Positions 1 through 8,653 of a stretch of 32,061 nt of DNA are shown here, one piece after another (position 1 is the first letter of the stretch; every line of letters starts with the position of its first letter). The DNA is taken from positions 1 to 32,061 of the forward strand of contig JACCZW010000044.1 in the NCBI GenBank assembly GCA_013695765.1, in the 5' to 3' direction. Origin of the DNA: Gammaproteobacteria bacterium (lineage in GTDB: Bacteria > Pseudomonadota > Gammaproteobacteria > JACCYU01). Under the pieces are notes generated by a model. The model was not told where the DNA came from. It searched no databases and saw only the letters and a list, made by a program, of their open reading frames with translations. A program made the position numbers and the translations under genes.

Positions 1-545
1 GTCGCCATAAAGCCATGGTCAAGGCATCCCGCACCAACTGCGCCGTCATCCGCTGATCCATGGCCCAACCGACGATGGCGCGGGAGTATAGATCCAGCAC
101 CACCGCCAGATACAGCCAGCCTTGTGCAGTCGGGATATAGGTAATATCCGCTACCCACCGTTGATTGCTACGGGCGGCGGTGAAATCTAAGCGCGAGCAG
201 ATTCTCTGCGACCGGATGGCGATGCTTCGAGTTCGTCGTCGCCTTGAACGTGCGTACCGTCCTGGCGCGAATTCCCGCTTGGCGCATGATGCGAGCGATG
301 CGGTGCCGGCCGCATGCGTCGCCCTCATCACGCAGCGCAGCGTGAATGCGCGGCGATCCATAGCTATGCCGACTGGCCCGATGCAGCGTGCGGATCTTGA
401 ACTCCAAACGCCGGTTCGCTTGCTCGCGCGCACTCATCGGACGTTGCCGCCAGCCATAATAGCCACTGCGCGATACTTGCAGGATCCGGCACAGTAAGCC
501 CACTGGGAAACCGGCCTTCTCCGCCTCGATGAACCGATACCTCAT
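1..545 (-). pseudogene. IS3-family transposase OrfB, frameshifted, truncated by window edge
   Basis: The first 118 or so codons from the ATG at 545 give the N-terminal helix-turn-helix part of an IS3 OrfB, with the family motifs SRSGYYGW and [10 protein letters not shown]. The frame is lost at about 186-193, where one extra base puts a stop at 168. Reading on in the neighbouring frame restores the integrase core: [12 protein letters not shown], with the first catalytic Asp in ADITY, followed by [10 protein letters not shown]. The remaining catalytic Asp and Glu lie beyond the window start. The protein would cut and join element ends as a DDE transposase. With the frameshift only the DNA-binding part would be made, unless the extra base is a sequencing error. 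Confidence 0.85.
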
Positions 546-824
546 GTGGACTCTTTGGCGAAGAAGACCGTCGCTTTTTTTAAGATGTCCCGCTCCATCT
601 TCAGCCGTTCCACTTCCTTGCGTAAATGCCGCACCTCTTCCTGCGTGACAAAAACGTTCTCATTCCCCGGACACGATTCAGCCTCACGCATCCAGCGACT
701 CAAGGATGTCTGGTTAACCCCCAGTTCCCTGGCTATCTGATTGGAACGCTTACCACTTGCGTTGCACCAAATCAACTGCCTCCTGCTTGAACTCCGGACT
801 GAACTTCCTGCGGCTACTTTTCAT
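542..824 (-). pseudogene. IS3-family transposase OrfA, frameshifted
   Basis: From an ATG at 824 the reading begins MKSSRRKFSPEFKQEAVDLV, the normal start of an IS3 OrfA helix-turn-helix protein. An extra base at about 758-764 then ends this frame. The next frame continues with GKRSNQIARELGVNQTSLSRW and a leucine-zipper-like tail (EEVRHLRKEVERLKMERDIL) up to the stop at 542. Without the extra base the protein would be about 93 residues, the usual OrfA length. It would bind the terminal repeats and, by -1 frameshifting, form the OrfAB fusion transposase. The downstream part could still be translated from an internal TTG at 775. Confidence 0.82.
574..581 (-). other. Likely programmed -1 frameshift slippery site of the IS3 element
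   Basis: On the minus strand the sequence reads AAAAAAAG, about 30 bases upstream of the orfA stop, inside the orfA/orfB overlap region. IS3 elements make the OrfAB fusion by -1 slippage on A-runs of this kind. The role is inferred from position and family. Confidence 0.6.
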
Positions 825-882
825 CTCTCACCTCTCTGCCTCTATTATGCTAGAAAGGTGTCCGTCGAATCAGGGGAACGTC

Positions 883-1293
883 ATGGTGTTAATTGATTTG
901 GAAGATCGGATAGATTGTCCGGGGTCGTTTGCGACATCGATTGCACGGGCCTTTGCTCACCATACCAATGTACCTGTAAGGGTGGTAGTTAAGCACTGCT
1001 GTTTCGAAAATTGGTTGATTTCTGATCCGCGAGCGCTAATGGGCGCAAGATTTAAAGTAACGAAAGCGTTTGAAAGTGCTGTTGCTCCTAACAAAGCCGA
1101 TAACGTAACTGATGCCACTCGACTGCTTAACAGTATTGCTCGCGGAAAGGACTACCATAAGCGCGCCGACGCTGTAGCGATTGCGAACAAGTTAAACCCG
1201 GACGCGATGGCGCGAAACTCCAGATCTTTCCGGAGATTGCTAAGACTACTGGGGCATGGGCAGTATTTGCGGCAAAGCAGGAATCCGGTCTAA
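883..1293 (+). pseudogene. DUF4276 family protein, 5' end removed by the IS3 element
   Basis: Starting right at the IS boundary (an ATG spans 883-885), the frame reads VLIDLEDRIDCPG, then FENWLISDP, RFKVTKAFE, DYHKRADAVAIANKLNP and NSRSFRRLLRLLGH. This run of motifs matches the central and C-terminal part of DUF4276 proteins, which are usually about 200 residues. Roughly the first third is missing. The frame stays open upstream into the IS, so a chimeric protein starting inside the element is possible but probably not meaningful. DUF4276 genes often sit beside AAA-type ATPase genes and have a TOPRIM-like look, but their biochemical role is not settled. No ATPase partner is visible here. Base composition is poorer in GC than in the neighbouring core genes, in keeping with an acquired gene. 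Confidence 0.72.
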
Positions 1294-1362
1294 TCTAGAA
1301 CGGGAACAGCAATCTAGCGAAGCCTCCCACAACAGTTGCGTAGGGTCGTACAGTTATTAGAA

Positions 1363-1884
1363 CTACAAAGGCACCGACGCCGGCGCCGGAAGCTCGTCGA
1401 AATAACCTGCGCTAACGGGCCGCGTGCTTTCGCAGCCTGAGTCATCCGGCGTCGGCTCAGCGGTTGGCTGGAACGTGATCTCCCACGTATGGATGCGTGT
1501 AATTGCCGTGACTTCTAAACACATCACGCCTACGGTAACGGCGCCTTTCGGCTCACCATAGCGGCCGACCTCGTCGGTCTCCCGTTTATGCAGAGTTACC
1601 ACCCCACTACGACCGACCTCAATTCCGCCCTGGGCATCTACATACGTCGCCCAATCGCCTGCGTCCGCAGCTAGCCGTGCCTGCTCCAATACAAGCGATG
1701 ATTCGATGAATTCTCTGAGTGTGCCAAGCTCACGCCAAACTGTAACCGGCGGCCCGCCAATCTGTTGAAACTGCCATATCCCCCACGTGGAGGCCCAGGC
1801 ATCCACGCGCTCGGCCGCCATTTTAGGGTCTTGGCCTTGCAGGTCTTCATAGCCCGAACCCATCGATGTTCTTGGCGATATAAC
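1363..1884 (-). pseudogene. Phage-type replication initiator (GPA family), 3' fragment
   Basis: This minus-strand fragment starts with [12 protein letters not shown], breaks frame at about 1850 by a two-base loss relative to the related copy at 2506-2600, and resumes with EDLQGQDPK and [21 protein letters not shown], then VTVWREL. These are hallmarks of the C-terminal part of the phage GPA replication endonuclease family. The tail keeps typical features ([15 protein letters not shown]) to a stop at 1363. It is joined on its 5' side to an IS3 fragment. It is non-functional as it stands. Confidence 0.7.
1791..1884 (+). repeat. Direct repeat copy A (GPA segment)
   Basis: About 90 bases covering the GPA segment from the active-site region to the AERVDAWAS motif are also present, with scattered differences, at about 2506-2600 in the same orientation. 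Copy A has lost two bases in the FGL-NEDL region compared with copy B. Confidence 0.75.
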
Positions 1885-2037
1885 CCCACGCAGGGCAGCG
1901 AGCGCCACCTTGGCCTTGAACTGCGCGGAATGGTTGCGTCTGGGTCGTCTCATCGTCATCTCCAGCAGCGCCAAAGCGCTCAAAACACCGATGACTTTTA
2001 TCACTTATCGACCTGCCTAAAAATCCCAGACCGGCTC
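1885..2037 (-). mobile_element. Fragment of a second IS3-family element (start of orfA)
   Basis: On the minus strand an ATG at 1959 opens [20 protein letters not shown] followed by AALRG, the start of an IS3 OrfA of a different subgroup from the element at 1-883. After about 25 codons it runs directly into GPA sequence at about 1884. Upstream, up to about 2037, the minus strand reads CCGGTCTGGGATTTTTAGGC, which looks like the end of such an element. Only about 150 bases survive. The outer limit is approximate. Confidence 0.62.
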
Positions 2038-2074
2038 TGTCTTTGGATAAGAGGCTGTAACGGCTCGCATTTTT

Positions 2075-2101
2075 TGTTATCCACAAAATCTGTGGATAAC
2101 A
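2075..2101. other. Pair of perfect DnaA boxes forming an inverted repeat
   Basis: TTATCCACA at 2077-2085 and its reverse complement TGTGGATAA at 2091-2099 each match the DnaA-box consensus exactly. They form an 11-base perfect inverted repeat around a five-base loop (AAATC). One-mismatch boxes flank them at 2042-2050 (TTTGGATAA) and 2103-2111 (TGTGGATTA). The cluster lies in AT-richer non-coding DNA between two remnants of an HUH replication initiator. It may be the relic of a phage or plasmid replication origin. DnaA binding is inferred, not shown. Confidence 0.55.
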
Positions 2102-2309
2102 GTGTGGATTACTTGAGGCAAAACCAACAAAAGTGCCGACACGCTGTGGGACTGCAAGATGCTGCGGCTGTGCATAATGCACGCTATGCAGAATAGGCAA
2201 CGCCTGCGGCAAGCCAACGTTGACTAATAAAAAGCTCTCTGACAGAGCGTGCAACCGTACAAAAAGGCGATGACGGAGTTCAACCGCGTTATGGTTGAAA
2301 GGTCTAAAA

Positions 2310-3076
2310 TCAGCGATAAGCGGCGTATGGGAAATGAGGCTGATTCGGTCGATAAATTCGTAACATGCCTCTGTCGTTCACCTGTACCTTGATAGGCATC
2401 TGCTGGCAGCCGACGGCAATTTCAGCACCAGTCCCGCCAAGCTGGTATTGATAATCAGGATCACGGCGATCCCGATAACGGAGCGCCACCCCACGCGCAG
2501 CATGGGACGCCCAGGCATCCACGCGCTCGGCCACCTTTTTAGGGTCTTGGCCTCGCAGGTCTTCATTCAGCCCGAAGCCATCGGTGTTCTTGGCGATGTA
2601 TTTGGCGATATAACCGGCCGCACTGCCACGACTCCAGTCGATGGCGACCGACTTGAAACGATGCTTCTCCGCCCCCGGTTCATCGCCATCGATCTGTAAC
2701 GCATAGTGCCGCATGATCGCCCGGACTTCTTCCGTGTGCGCGGGATGCATGAACAGCAGCAGATGCCAATGCGGTGTGCCGTCATGCTGCGGCTCACACA
2801 CTCGGAAGCCATAGACCTGAATGGCGCGGCGCTTCAACTTGGCGCGAATCTTGGCCCACTGGCGGCAAAGATATTGCTGAGCCTGTCCTGGCGTGGTCTC
2901 GTCATAATTAGGATTGCCCGGAGTTTCTTGCTAGCACTGAACGCATGTGGGAAGGACACGTCGCGGTAGAGTTCGCCTACGTCCCCCCGCTGCTTTGCAA
3001 TGGCCTCGAAACCCGCGATGCGCGTCATCAACTCCGCACGCCGCAGCTTAGGATTACTCACCGATAGCTCGGACAA
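2310..3076 (-). pseudogene. Phage-type HUH replication endonuclease (GPA family), broken
   Basis: The 5' part (3076 to about 2945) reads LSVSNPKLRRAELMTRIAGF and EAIAKQRGDVGE, typical of the region before the nuclease core. A frameshift near 2930-2960 and an in-frame stop at about 2928 follow. The next frame resumes with NPNYDETTPGQAQQYL, RIRAKLKRRAIQVYGFRV and the HUH metal-binding motif in TPHWHLLLFMHP. It goes on to GYIAKYIAKN, which holds the paired tyrosines (YxxxY) of two-tyrosine rolling-circle initiators. After AERVDAWAS the sequence departs from the family and ends at 2310. The intact protein would nick the origin of a P2-like phage or related replicon. Several lesions make this copy inactive. 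Confidence 0.72.
2506..2600 (+). repeat. Direct repeat copy B (GPA segment)
   Basis: Partner of the segment at 1791-1884. Here the FGLNEDL reading is uninterrupted. Read on the minus strand, this copy follows the N-terminal and HUH part of the gene, while copy A precedes the C-terminal part. The two remnants therefore overlap only in this segment. Confidence 0.75.
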
Positions 3077-3159
3077 TTGCTGCAGCGAGTATGGCTCGCC
3101 GTGTTAGTTAATGGCCTGCAACGATTCCAATAACGCGCGAGTTCGGGCTTTCTGCTTCC

Positions 3160-3783
3160 CTAACGGAAATACGTCAACGCTTGCTCGCCGAGAAACCATA
3201 TCGCGATGAAAATAAACACAAAATAAATTACGGTGAGAATCAGCCAGCCGATGGCGATGAATACCATCATGCCGTCCTGTTCCAGTTCGCCGATGCACAC
3301 GAACAAAATGGCCAGCGCCGGCAACAGGTTGTTAAACGGGAGGCCGAAGAACGGAATCGACATCAACAGCCCAGCTGGGATGCTTATCCAGCCAAACACC
3401 TGACGTCCGAAATCGCCCATTACCCATGCCTCGAAACGGGGACGCGTAAAGCGTTTGCATAAGCGCATTATTTTCAGGCACACGCCCAGCAGCACGTCCC
3501 AGGTTTTCGCGCTCATCCGCGTGGTGCGCACTCGCGCCGGCAGAAGCGGCGCCGGGTAGCCCCGCAGCCGCTGCCAGCCCATTGTGGCGAACGTGAGTCC
3601 GCCCACGGTTGCCAGAGGACCGAGCGAGATCGGCTGCAGGAAAGGTAAGGTCAGGACGACGCAGATGAAGCTGTAGGAAGACTTGCCGATTGCGTCGAAC
3701 ACGTCGCCGAGCGAGAGCGGTTCACGCCGCGCGCGCGCCGCGCAGTCCTCCAGCGCTGTGACCAGTGCGCCGTAATCTTGCAT
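3160..3783 (-). CDS. ExoD family membrane protein (exopolysaccharide synthesis)
   Basis: The 207-residue protein begins MQDYGALVTALEDCA and has the ExoD pattern: a short soluble N-terminal region with LSLGDVFDAIGKSSYS, then hydrophobic segments at about residues 35-70 and 125-200, with PFLQPISLGPLATVGGLTF and WISIPAGLLMSIPFFGLPFNN as family-like blocks. ExoD proteins are inner-membrane proteins linked genetically to exopolysaccharide production in rhizobia, with unclear mechanism. The gene follows uppP on the same strand with an 8-base gap, so the two are probably cotranscribed, which fits a link to lipid-carrier-dependent surface polysaccharides. No lesion is visible. Confidence 0.82.
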   Translation of the reverse strand: MQDYGALVTALEDCAARARREPLSLGDVFDAIGKSSYSFICVVLTLPFLQPISLGPLATVGGLTFATMGWQRLRGYPAPLLPARVRTTRMSAKTWDVLLGVCLKIMRLCKRFTRPRFEAWVMGDFGRQVFGWISIPAGLLMSIPFFGLPFNNLLPALAILFVCIGELEQDGMMVFIAIGWLILTVIYFVFIFIAIWFLGEQALTYFR

Positions 3784-3791
3784 GTATTCCC

Positions 3792-4592
3792 CTAAAGTGA
3801 GTAATAGCTCAGCACTACCAGACCGAACACGATCCGGTACCAGGCAAATATTGTAAAGCTGTGATTGCCAAGATAAGAGATAAGAAATCTTATCGATGCG
3901 AGCGCGCTGGCGAAGGCTGCCAGAAATCCCGCGGCGAATATCGGCAGGTCTTCGACGCGCAGGATGTCGAGATTTTTCAGCAAATCGTAGCCGGCTGCCG
4001 CAAACATGACAGGAATGGCGAGAAAGAACGAAAATTCAGCCGCGGTCTTGCGCGAGAGCCCCGCGACCAGCCCGCCCATAATGGTGGCACCCGAGCGCGA
4101 GACCCCCGGCATCAGCGCCAGCGACTGCGCGAGCCCGATCTTCAGGGCTTCGCGCCAGCTTACTTCATCCACCGTATCGACCCTCGCGCTATGCGCCAAC
4201 CGCTCGATAATCAGAATGGCCACGCCGCCCACAATCAGCGCGATCGCGACCGTCACCGGCGAAAACAGGAACCGTTTGATGCTGTCGTGAAACAGAAAGC
4301 CCAGCATCGCGGCCGGCAAAAACGCAATCGCGATATTGATCGCGAAACGGCGCGCCAGCGGATCGGAAGGCAGGCCGGTCGTGACGTGGATAAGCTTGTG
4401 GCGATAAAGCCAGCACACGGCCAGGATCGCGCCGAGCTGGATGAATATTTTGAACGTATCGGCTTGCTCGCCGTTGAAGCCCAGCAGGTCGCCGGCGATA
4501 ATCAGATGTCCAGTGCTGGAGATCGGGAGAAACTCCGTGAGCCCCTCCAGCACGCCGAGCGCCAGCGCTTTGAGTAACGTAACGAGATCCAT
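3792..4592 (-). CDS. uppP: Undecaprenyl-diphosphatase
   Basis: This integral membrane enzyme removes a phosphate from undecaprenyl diphosphate, recycling the carrier used for peptidoglycan and other surface polymers. Two conserved motifs are clear: [15 protein letters not shown] near the N-terminus (the acidic pair and the SSTGH stretch) and [13 protein letters not shown] in the second half. About eight hydrophobic segments are spread over 266 residues, the usual length. The start is placed at [10 protein letters not shown] (ATG at 4592), where the family normally begins; an ATG five codons upstream (4607) is also open. The exoD-like gene follows closely on the same strand. The gene is intact. 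Confidence 0.93.
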   Translation of the reverse strand: MDLVTLLKALALGVLEGLTEFLPISSTGHLIIAGDLLGFNGEQADTFKIFIQLGAILAVCWLYRHKLIHVTTGLPSDPLARRFAINIAIAFLPAAMLGFLFHDSIKRFLFSPVTVAIALIVGGVAILIIERLAHSARVDTVDEVSWREALKIGLAQSLALMPGVSRSGATIMGGLVAGLSRKTAAEFSFFLAIPVMFAAAGYDLLKNLDILRVEDLPIFAAGFLAAFASALASIRFLISYLGNHSFTIFAWYRIVFGLVVLSYYSL

Positions 4593-4660
4593 GGCGATTC
4601 CGGGCAAAAAACGGGCGCAAGGATAACACGCCGCAGTGCGCTGACTCGCGCTAAAGGCAT

Positions 4661-4752
4661 GCAGGGTGGATAAAGTCCGCGTCTTCCGGTCGACAAGCTC
4701 AAGGCAAGCTTGCCGGGCGTATCCATCGACCGGGGTGGATTACGCACACCAT
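4661..4752. repeat. Possible REP-like palindromic intergenic repeat
   Basis: In the 300-base gap between uppP and the next gene, GGGTGGATAA near 4663 is followed by CGTATCCATC and then by GGGTGGATTACG near 4734, giving several imperfect inverted matches. A perfect 12-base palindrome, GGCAAGCTTGCC, lies inside at about 4703. The style resembles the element at 27122-27202. The rest of the gap (4753-4886) shows nothing recognisable. Confidence 0.4.
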
Positions 4753-4895
4753 CCATGGCACGAATCCCCGCGGCCGAAACGCAGTGCGCCTGCGGCCTTG
4801 CTTGCGTATCATGCCCAAACTCGACGGCTGGAAAACGCGGGTGCCGCGCTTGCTCTTCCGGCCGCCGACAATCTGCGAACTACGACGGAGGAATC

Positions 4896-5693
4896 TTGAA
4901 CTATCGAGGCGTAATGATCCTGCTGGCGCTGTTGATCGGCTTGCCCGCGCAAGCCGCGACGAATGTGGATACGCGAACGGTGAATTACAAAGCCGGCGAC
5001 ACCGAGTTGCGAGGCTACCTGGCTTACGATGGCGAACAGGAACAACCGCGGCCCGCCGTGCTGGTGGTGCCCGAATGGTGGGGACTCAACGATTATGCGC
5101 GCCGTCGCGCGCGCGAACTGGCGGAGCTTGGCTACGTCGCACTGGCCGTGGATATGTACGGCGACGGCAAGGCGACGGCCGATCCCGAGCAGGCTGGCGT
5201 CTGGGCCTCGCAGATCAGCAAGAACCCGGGGCTGGGTCGCGCACGGTTTATGGCCGCGTTGCAGGCGCTTCAGGGGCAGCAAGGCGTCGATCCGGAACGG
5301 GTCGCGGGAATCGGTTATTGCTTCGGCGGTACGATGGTGCTGAACATGGCGCGCGTCGGCGCGGAATTGGATGGCGTGGTGAGTTTTCACGGTACGTTGC
5401 CGGTGGATGGCCCGCCCGCGCCGGAGCAGATCCAAGCCGAGGTGCTGCTGCTGCATGGTGGCGCCGACAGCTACGTGACGGCGACGCAGATCGCCGACTT
5501 CAAACGCCAGATGCAGCACGCCGGCGCGGACTTCGACATCATCACCTATCCCGGCGCGAAGCACAGCTTCACCAATCCCGCGGCGGACGCGGTGGCGCAA
5601 AAATACGATCTTGACGTGGGTTACGACGCGCAGGCCGAACAACAGTCCTGGCTCGAGATGCGGACGTTTCTCGTGCGAGTCCTTGGGTATTGA
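4896..5693 (+). CDS. Exported dienelactone hydrolase family protein
   Basis: This alpha/beta-hydrolase of the dienelactone hydrolase family has the nucleophile elbow GYCFGG with Cys, the Asp in GGADSYV and the His in AKHSF, which together form the expected Cys-Asp-His triad. It also has the family block PAVLVVPEWWGLNDYA. The first 20 or so residues (MILLALLIGLPAQAA) form a signal peptide, so the protein is probably periplasmic. The start is set at a TTG (4896) because GGAGG lies just before it at 4887-4891. An ATG at 4914 is the alternative but lies more than 20 bases from that site. The substrate is unknown; family members hydrolyse lactones and small esters. coaD follows after 39 bases. Confidence 0.83.
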   Translation: MNYRGVMILLALLIGLPAQAATNVDTRTVNYKAGDTELRGYLAYDGEQEQPRPAVLVVPEWWGLNDYARRRARELAELGYVALAVDMYGDGKATADPEQAGVWASQISKNPGLGRARFMAALQALQGQQGVDPERVAGIGYCFGGTMVLNMARVGAELDGVVSFHGTLPVDGPPAPEQIQAEVLLLHGGADSYVTATQIADFKRQMQHAGADFDIITYPGAKHSFTNPAADAVAQKYDLDVGYDAQAEQQSWLEMRTFLVRVLGY

Positions 5694-6509
<816 letters not shown>

Positions 6510-6562
6510 GGCGCGGCGCGCGCCTGCAGGTGCTTCGATCCGCTCGCTCTTGTCGGTTCTAC

Positions 6563-6619
6563 CAGGCTTGTTATTTCTACCCCAGGCTTGTCATCAACCT
6601 CAGGCTTGTCATTCAACCG
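6563..6619. repeat. Three short direct repeats of CAGGCTTGTyAT
   Basis: CAGGCTTGTTAT (6563), CAGGCTTGTCAT (6583) and CAGGCTTGTCAT (6601) recur with a spacing of about 18-20 bases, separated by CT-rich stretches, just before the palindromic element at 6624. They may be degenerate copies of one arm of that element. Confidence 0.6.
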
Positions 6620-6623
6620 GGAT

Positions 6624-6760
6624 CGTCATTTCGACCCCCGCGCTACGCTCGGGGCAGGCTCTGGGAGAAATCTTGCTAATGCTTGTATCGATGATTAGTC
6701 GCTTTCAAATTTTTTCCCGCGAGGTACAGACAAGGATTTCTCGCTCCGCTGGAAACGACA
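6624..6760. repeat. MITE-like palindromic element ending at the ggt start codon
   Basis: The left arm begins CGTCATTTCGACCC and runs on to GGGAGAAATCTTG at 6662-6674. The right arm, CAAGGATTTCTCGCTCCGCT plus GGAAACGACA (6731-6760), is an imperfect reverse complement of it. The two arms enclose about 55 bases of AT-richer sequence. Both outer ends have the TGTC(A/G)TTTC form common in palindromic intergenic repeats of many bacteria. No transposase is encoded. The last base of the right arm is the A of the ggt ATG chosen here. Confidence 0.68.
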
Positions 6761-8457
6761 TGTTGCGTTGCCATGCTGTAACGACCGCGTGGTTAGCTCT
6801 CATTGTGTTTGTCGCTCTGCTGTTGCCGAGCGCGAACCAGGCGGCGGAGAGTCATCCGTCCGCCGCCGCGATCGCCAGCGCGCATCCGCTGGCGACCGAA
6901 GCGGGACATGAAATTCTGCGCGAAGGCGGCAACGCCTTCGATGCCGCGGTCGCCGTGACCGCCGCGCTGAGCGTGGTCGAGCCGTACAGCTCCGGGCTGG
7001 GTGGCGGCGGCTTCTGGCTGCTGCATCGCGCGCGCGATGGCTTCGATGTCATGATCGACGGCCGCGAACGCGCGCCGCTGGCGGCGAGCCGCGACATGTA
7101 TCTGGACGATAAGGGTAACGTCCTCGAAAACCTTTCCGTCAACGGGCCGCTGGCGCCGGGTATTCCTGGCACACCGGCCGCGCTGGCGCATCTGGCGCAA
7201 AGGTATGGACGCCTGCCACTGGAGCAGTCGCTCGCGCCGGCGATTGAACTGGCCGAAGCGGGCTTTCCGGCCGATTCGATCTATCGCGAGATGGCCGCGT
7301 TCCGTCTCGACCTGCTGCGCGCACACGACGCCGCGGCTGTTGCGTTCCTGCACGACGGGCAAGTGCCAGCCGCGGGTGCGCGTATCACACAGCCGGCGCT
7401 TGCGAACACCCTGCGGCTGATCGCGAAGCTCGGGCGCGACGGCTTTTATCGTGGCGCACTTGCGCGGCAGATGGTCGAAGGCGTGCGTGACGCCGGCGGT
7501 ATCTGGCAGCTCGATGATCTGTCGAGGTACGAGATCGAGGAGCGCGCGCCGATGCGCGGACATTATCGCGGCATGGACATCGTCACCGCGCCGCCGCCTT
7601 CATCGGGCGGGGTGGTGCTGATCGAGGCGCTGAATATTCTCTCCGGGTATGATCTGAACGCGAATGACGAAGCAACGCGCACGCACCTGCTCGTGGAAGC
7701 CATGCGCCGCGCCTATCGCGACCGCGCGCAGTATCTCGGCGATCCGGATTTCGTGGATATGCCGCTGCGCATGTTAATGAACCCGACGTACGCCGCGGGC
7801 CTGCGTGCCGGCATCAATCCAGACAAAGCCACGCCCAGCGAATTACTGCCCGGCGTGCAGGCCGGTAAACCCGAGGCGCGCGACACAACGCACTTTTCGA
7901 TCATGGACACGGCCGGCAACCAGGTCGCGGCCACGGTAACGATCAATTACCCGTTCGGCTCCGGCTACATGCCGCCCGGCACTGGCGTGCTGCTCAACGA
8001 CGAGATGGACGATTTCTCCGTAAAACCCGGCACACCGAATGTTTACGGCCTCATCGGCGCGGAAGCCAACGCCATCGAACCCGGCAAGCGCATGCTCTCC
8101 AGCATGACACCCACGTTCCTCGACGACGACACGAGAACCGCGGTGCTCGGTACCCCCGGCGGCAGCCGCATTATCAGCATGGTGCTGCTGGCGACGCTTG
8201 AATTTCTGGATGGCGGCGACGCGCACGACATGGTGTCCCTACCGCGCTTTCATCACCAATACCTGCCGGACGAAATCCAGTTCGAACCGGAGGCACTGGC
8301 GCCGCAAGTCGTGCGGTACCTCAAGGCGATGGGCCACATCTTAAGCAATCAGGGCGACACCTACGGCAACATGCATGTGGTCATCCGTGACGAAAAAACC
8401 GGTAAGACAGAAGCTGCCTCCGATCCGCGAGGGATTGGGGAGGCGTTGATTCGCTGA
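6760..8457 (+). CDS. ggt: Gamma-glutamyltransferase precursor
   Basis: This periplasmic or secreted enzyme hydrolyses or transfers the gamma-glutamyl group of glutathione and related compounds. It is made as a proenzyme that cuts itself before a threonine. The cleavage site is in EARDTTHFSIMD: Thr376 (counted from the start used here) would be the nucleophile of the small subunit. The large subunit has the typical GGNAFDAAVA and GLGGGGFWLLH blocks, and later LLNDEMDDFS, GKRMLSSMTP and GTPGGSRI complete the family pattern. A signal peptide is seen (TAWLALIVFVALLLPSANQA). The start at 6760 lies at the edge of a palindromic repeat. An ATG at 6679, inside that repeat and with GGGAGA upstream, is an alternative that would lengthen the leader. 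The length (565 residues) is normal. Confidence 0.94.
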   Translation: MLRCHAVTTAWLALIVFVALLLPSANQAAESHPSAAAIASAHPLATEAGHEILREGGNAFDAAVAVTAALSVVEPYSSGLGGGGFWLLHRARDGFDVMIDGRERAPLAASRDMYLDDKGNVLENLSVNGPLAPGIPGTPAALAHLAQRYGRLPLEQSLAPAIELAEAGFPADSIYREMAAFRLDLLRAHDAAAVAFLHDGQVPAAGARITQPALANTLRLIAKLGRDGFYRGALARQMVEGVRDAGGIWQLDDLSRYEIEERAPMRGHYRGMDIVTAPPPSSGGVVLIEALNILSGYDLNANDEATRTHLLVEAMRRAYRDRAQYLGDPDFVDMPLRMLMNPTYAAGLRAGINPDKATPSELLPGVQAGKPEARDTTHFSIMDTAGNQVAATVTINYPFGSGYMPPGTGVLLNDEMDDFSVKPGTPNVYGLIGAEANAIEPGKRMLSSMTPTFLDDDTRTAVLGTPGGSRIISMVLLATLEFLDGGDAHDMVSLPRFHHQYLPDEIQFEPEALAPQVVRYLKAMGHILSNQGDTYGNMHVVIRDEKTGKTEAASDPRGIGEALIR

Positions 8458-8530
8458 TTCGGATTTGGTTGGCTTCAATGCGATTCAAAAAACATCGCGC
8501 GCTTGTCGCGCAATGTCAGGCAGTACTTGG

Positions 8531-8653
8531 TCATGTCTTGAGACACAGGTTCTTCCTGATACGCAGCGCTAGAGTATCATCGATCTCCCTGTGCCGAGGA
8601 ATCGGTTGGTTTCGGCCTGAGGGAGGATTGATATACATGTCATGGCGGCTGCC
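8531..8653 (-). pseudogene. HicA-like toxin, C-terminal fragment
   Basis: Directly after the stop of the antitoxin-like gene, and in the same frame, the minus strand reads GSRHDMYINPPSGRNQPIPR then HREIDDTLALRIRKNL, ending at 8531. This resembles the second half of HicA mRNA interferases (GSHxxYxxP, PRHxEI, LARxI). The histidine of the usual GSH motif is displaced (GSRH), and the N-terminal 25-30 residues are absent. HicA cleaves mRNA in translation-dependent fashion; this piece should be inactive. No HicB-type partner is visible. Confidence 0.55.

Larger units (their letters stand above)
1..883 (-). mobile_element. IS3-family insertion sequence, partial, inactivated
   Basis: The minus strand carries the usual IS3 arrangement of a small helix-turn-helix orfA (from 824) overlapping an integrase-type orfB by an ATGA junction at 542-545, with an A-rich slippage site just upstream of the overlap. 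The right boundary is placed at about 883. There the sequence read on the minus strand begins with TGACG and a G/C-poor lead, and DUF4276 coding sequence starts at once on the other side. The left part, including the rest of the integrase domain and the other terminal repeat, is outside the window. Both transposase genes have a single-base frameshift, so the copy is probably not autonomous. The exact end and any target duplication cannot be fixed without the other terminus. Confidence 0.88.

Noticed and set aside
1847-2254. A 135-codon minus-strand frame spanning the IS3 fragment and GPA start
   Set aside because: Only its last dozen residues ([12 protein letters not shown]) are meaningful. 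The rest is a wrong frame across non-coding DNA and an IS remnant.
4809-5642. A 277-codon minus-strand frame opposite the dienelactone hydrolase
   Set aside because: The plus strand has a complete catalytic triad and signal peptide. The minus frame is rich in His/Arg and without motifs.
6563-6619. Possible start of a CRISPR-like array
   Set aside because: Only three short units with 6-9 base intervals, no spacer-length gaps and no cas genes. Better explained as degenerate intergenic repeats.
6793-7563. A 256-codon minus-strand frame opposite ggt
   Set aside because: Shadow of a well-supported gamma-glutamyltransferase.
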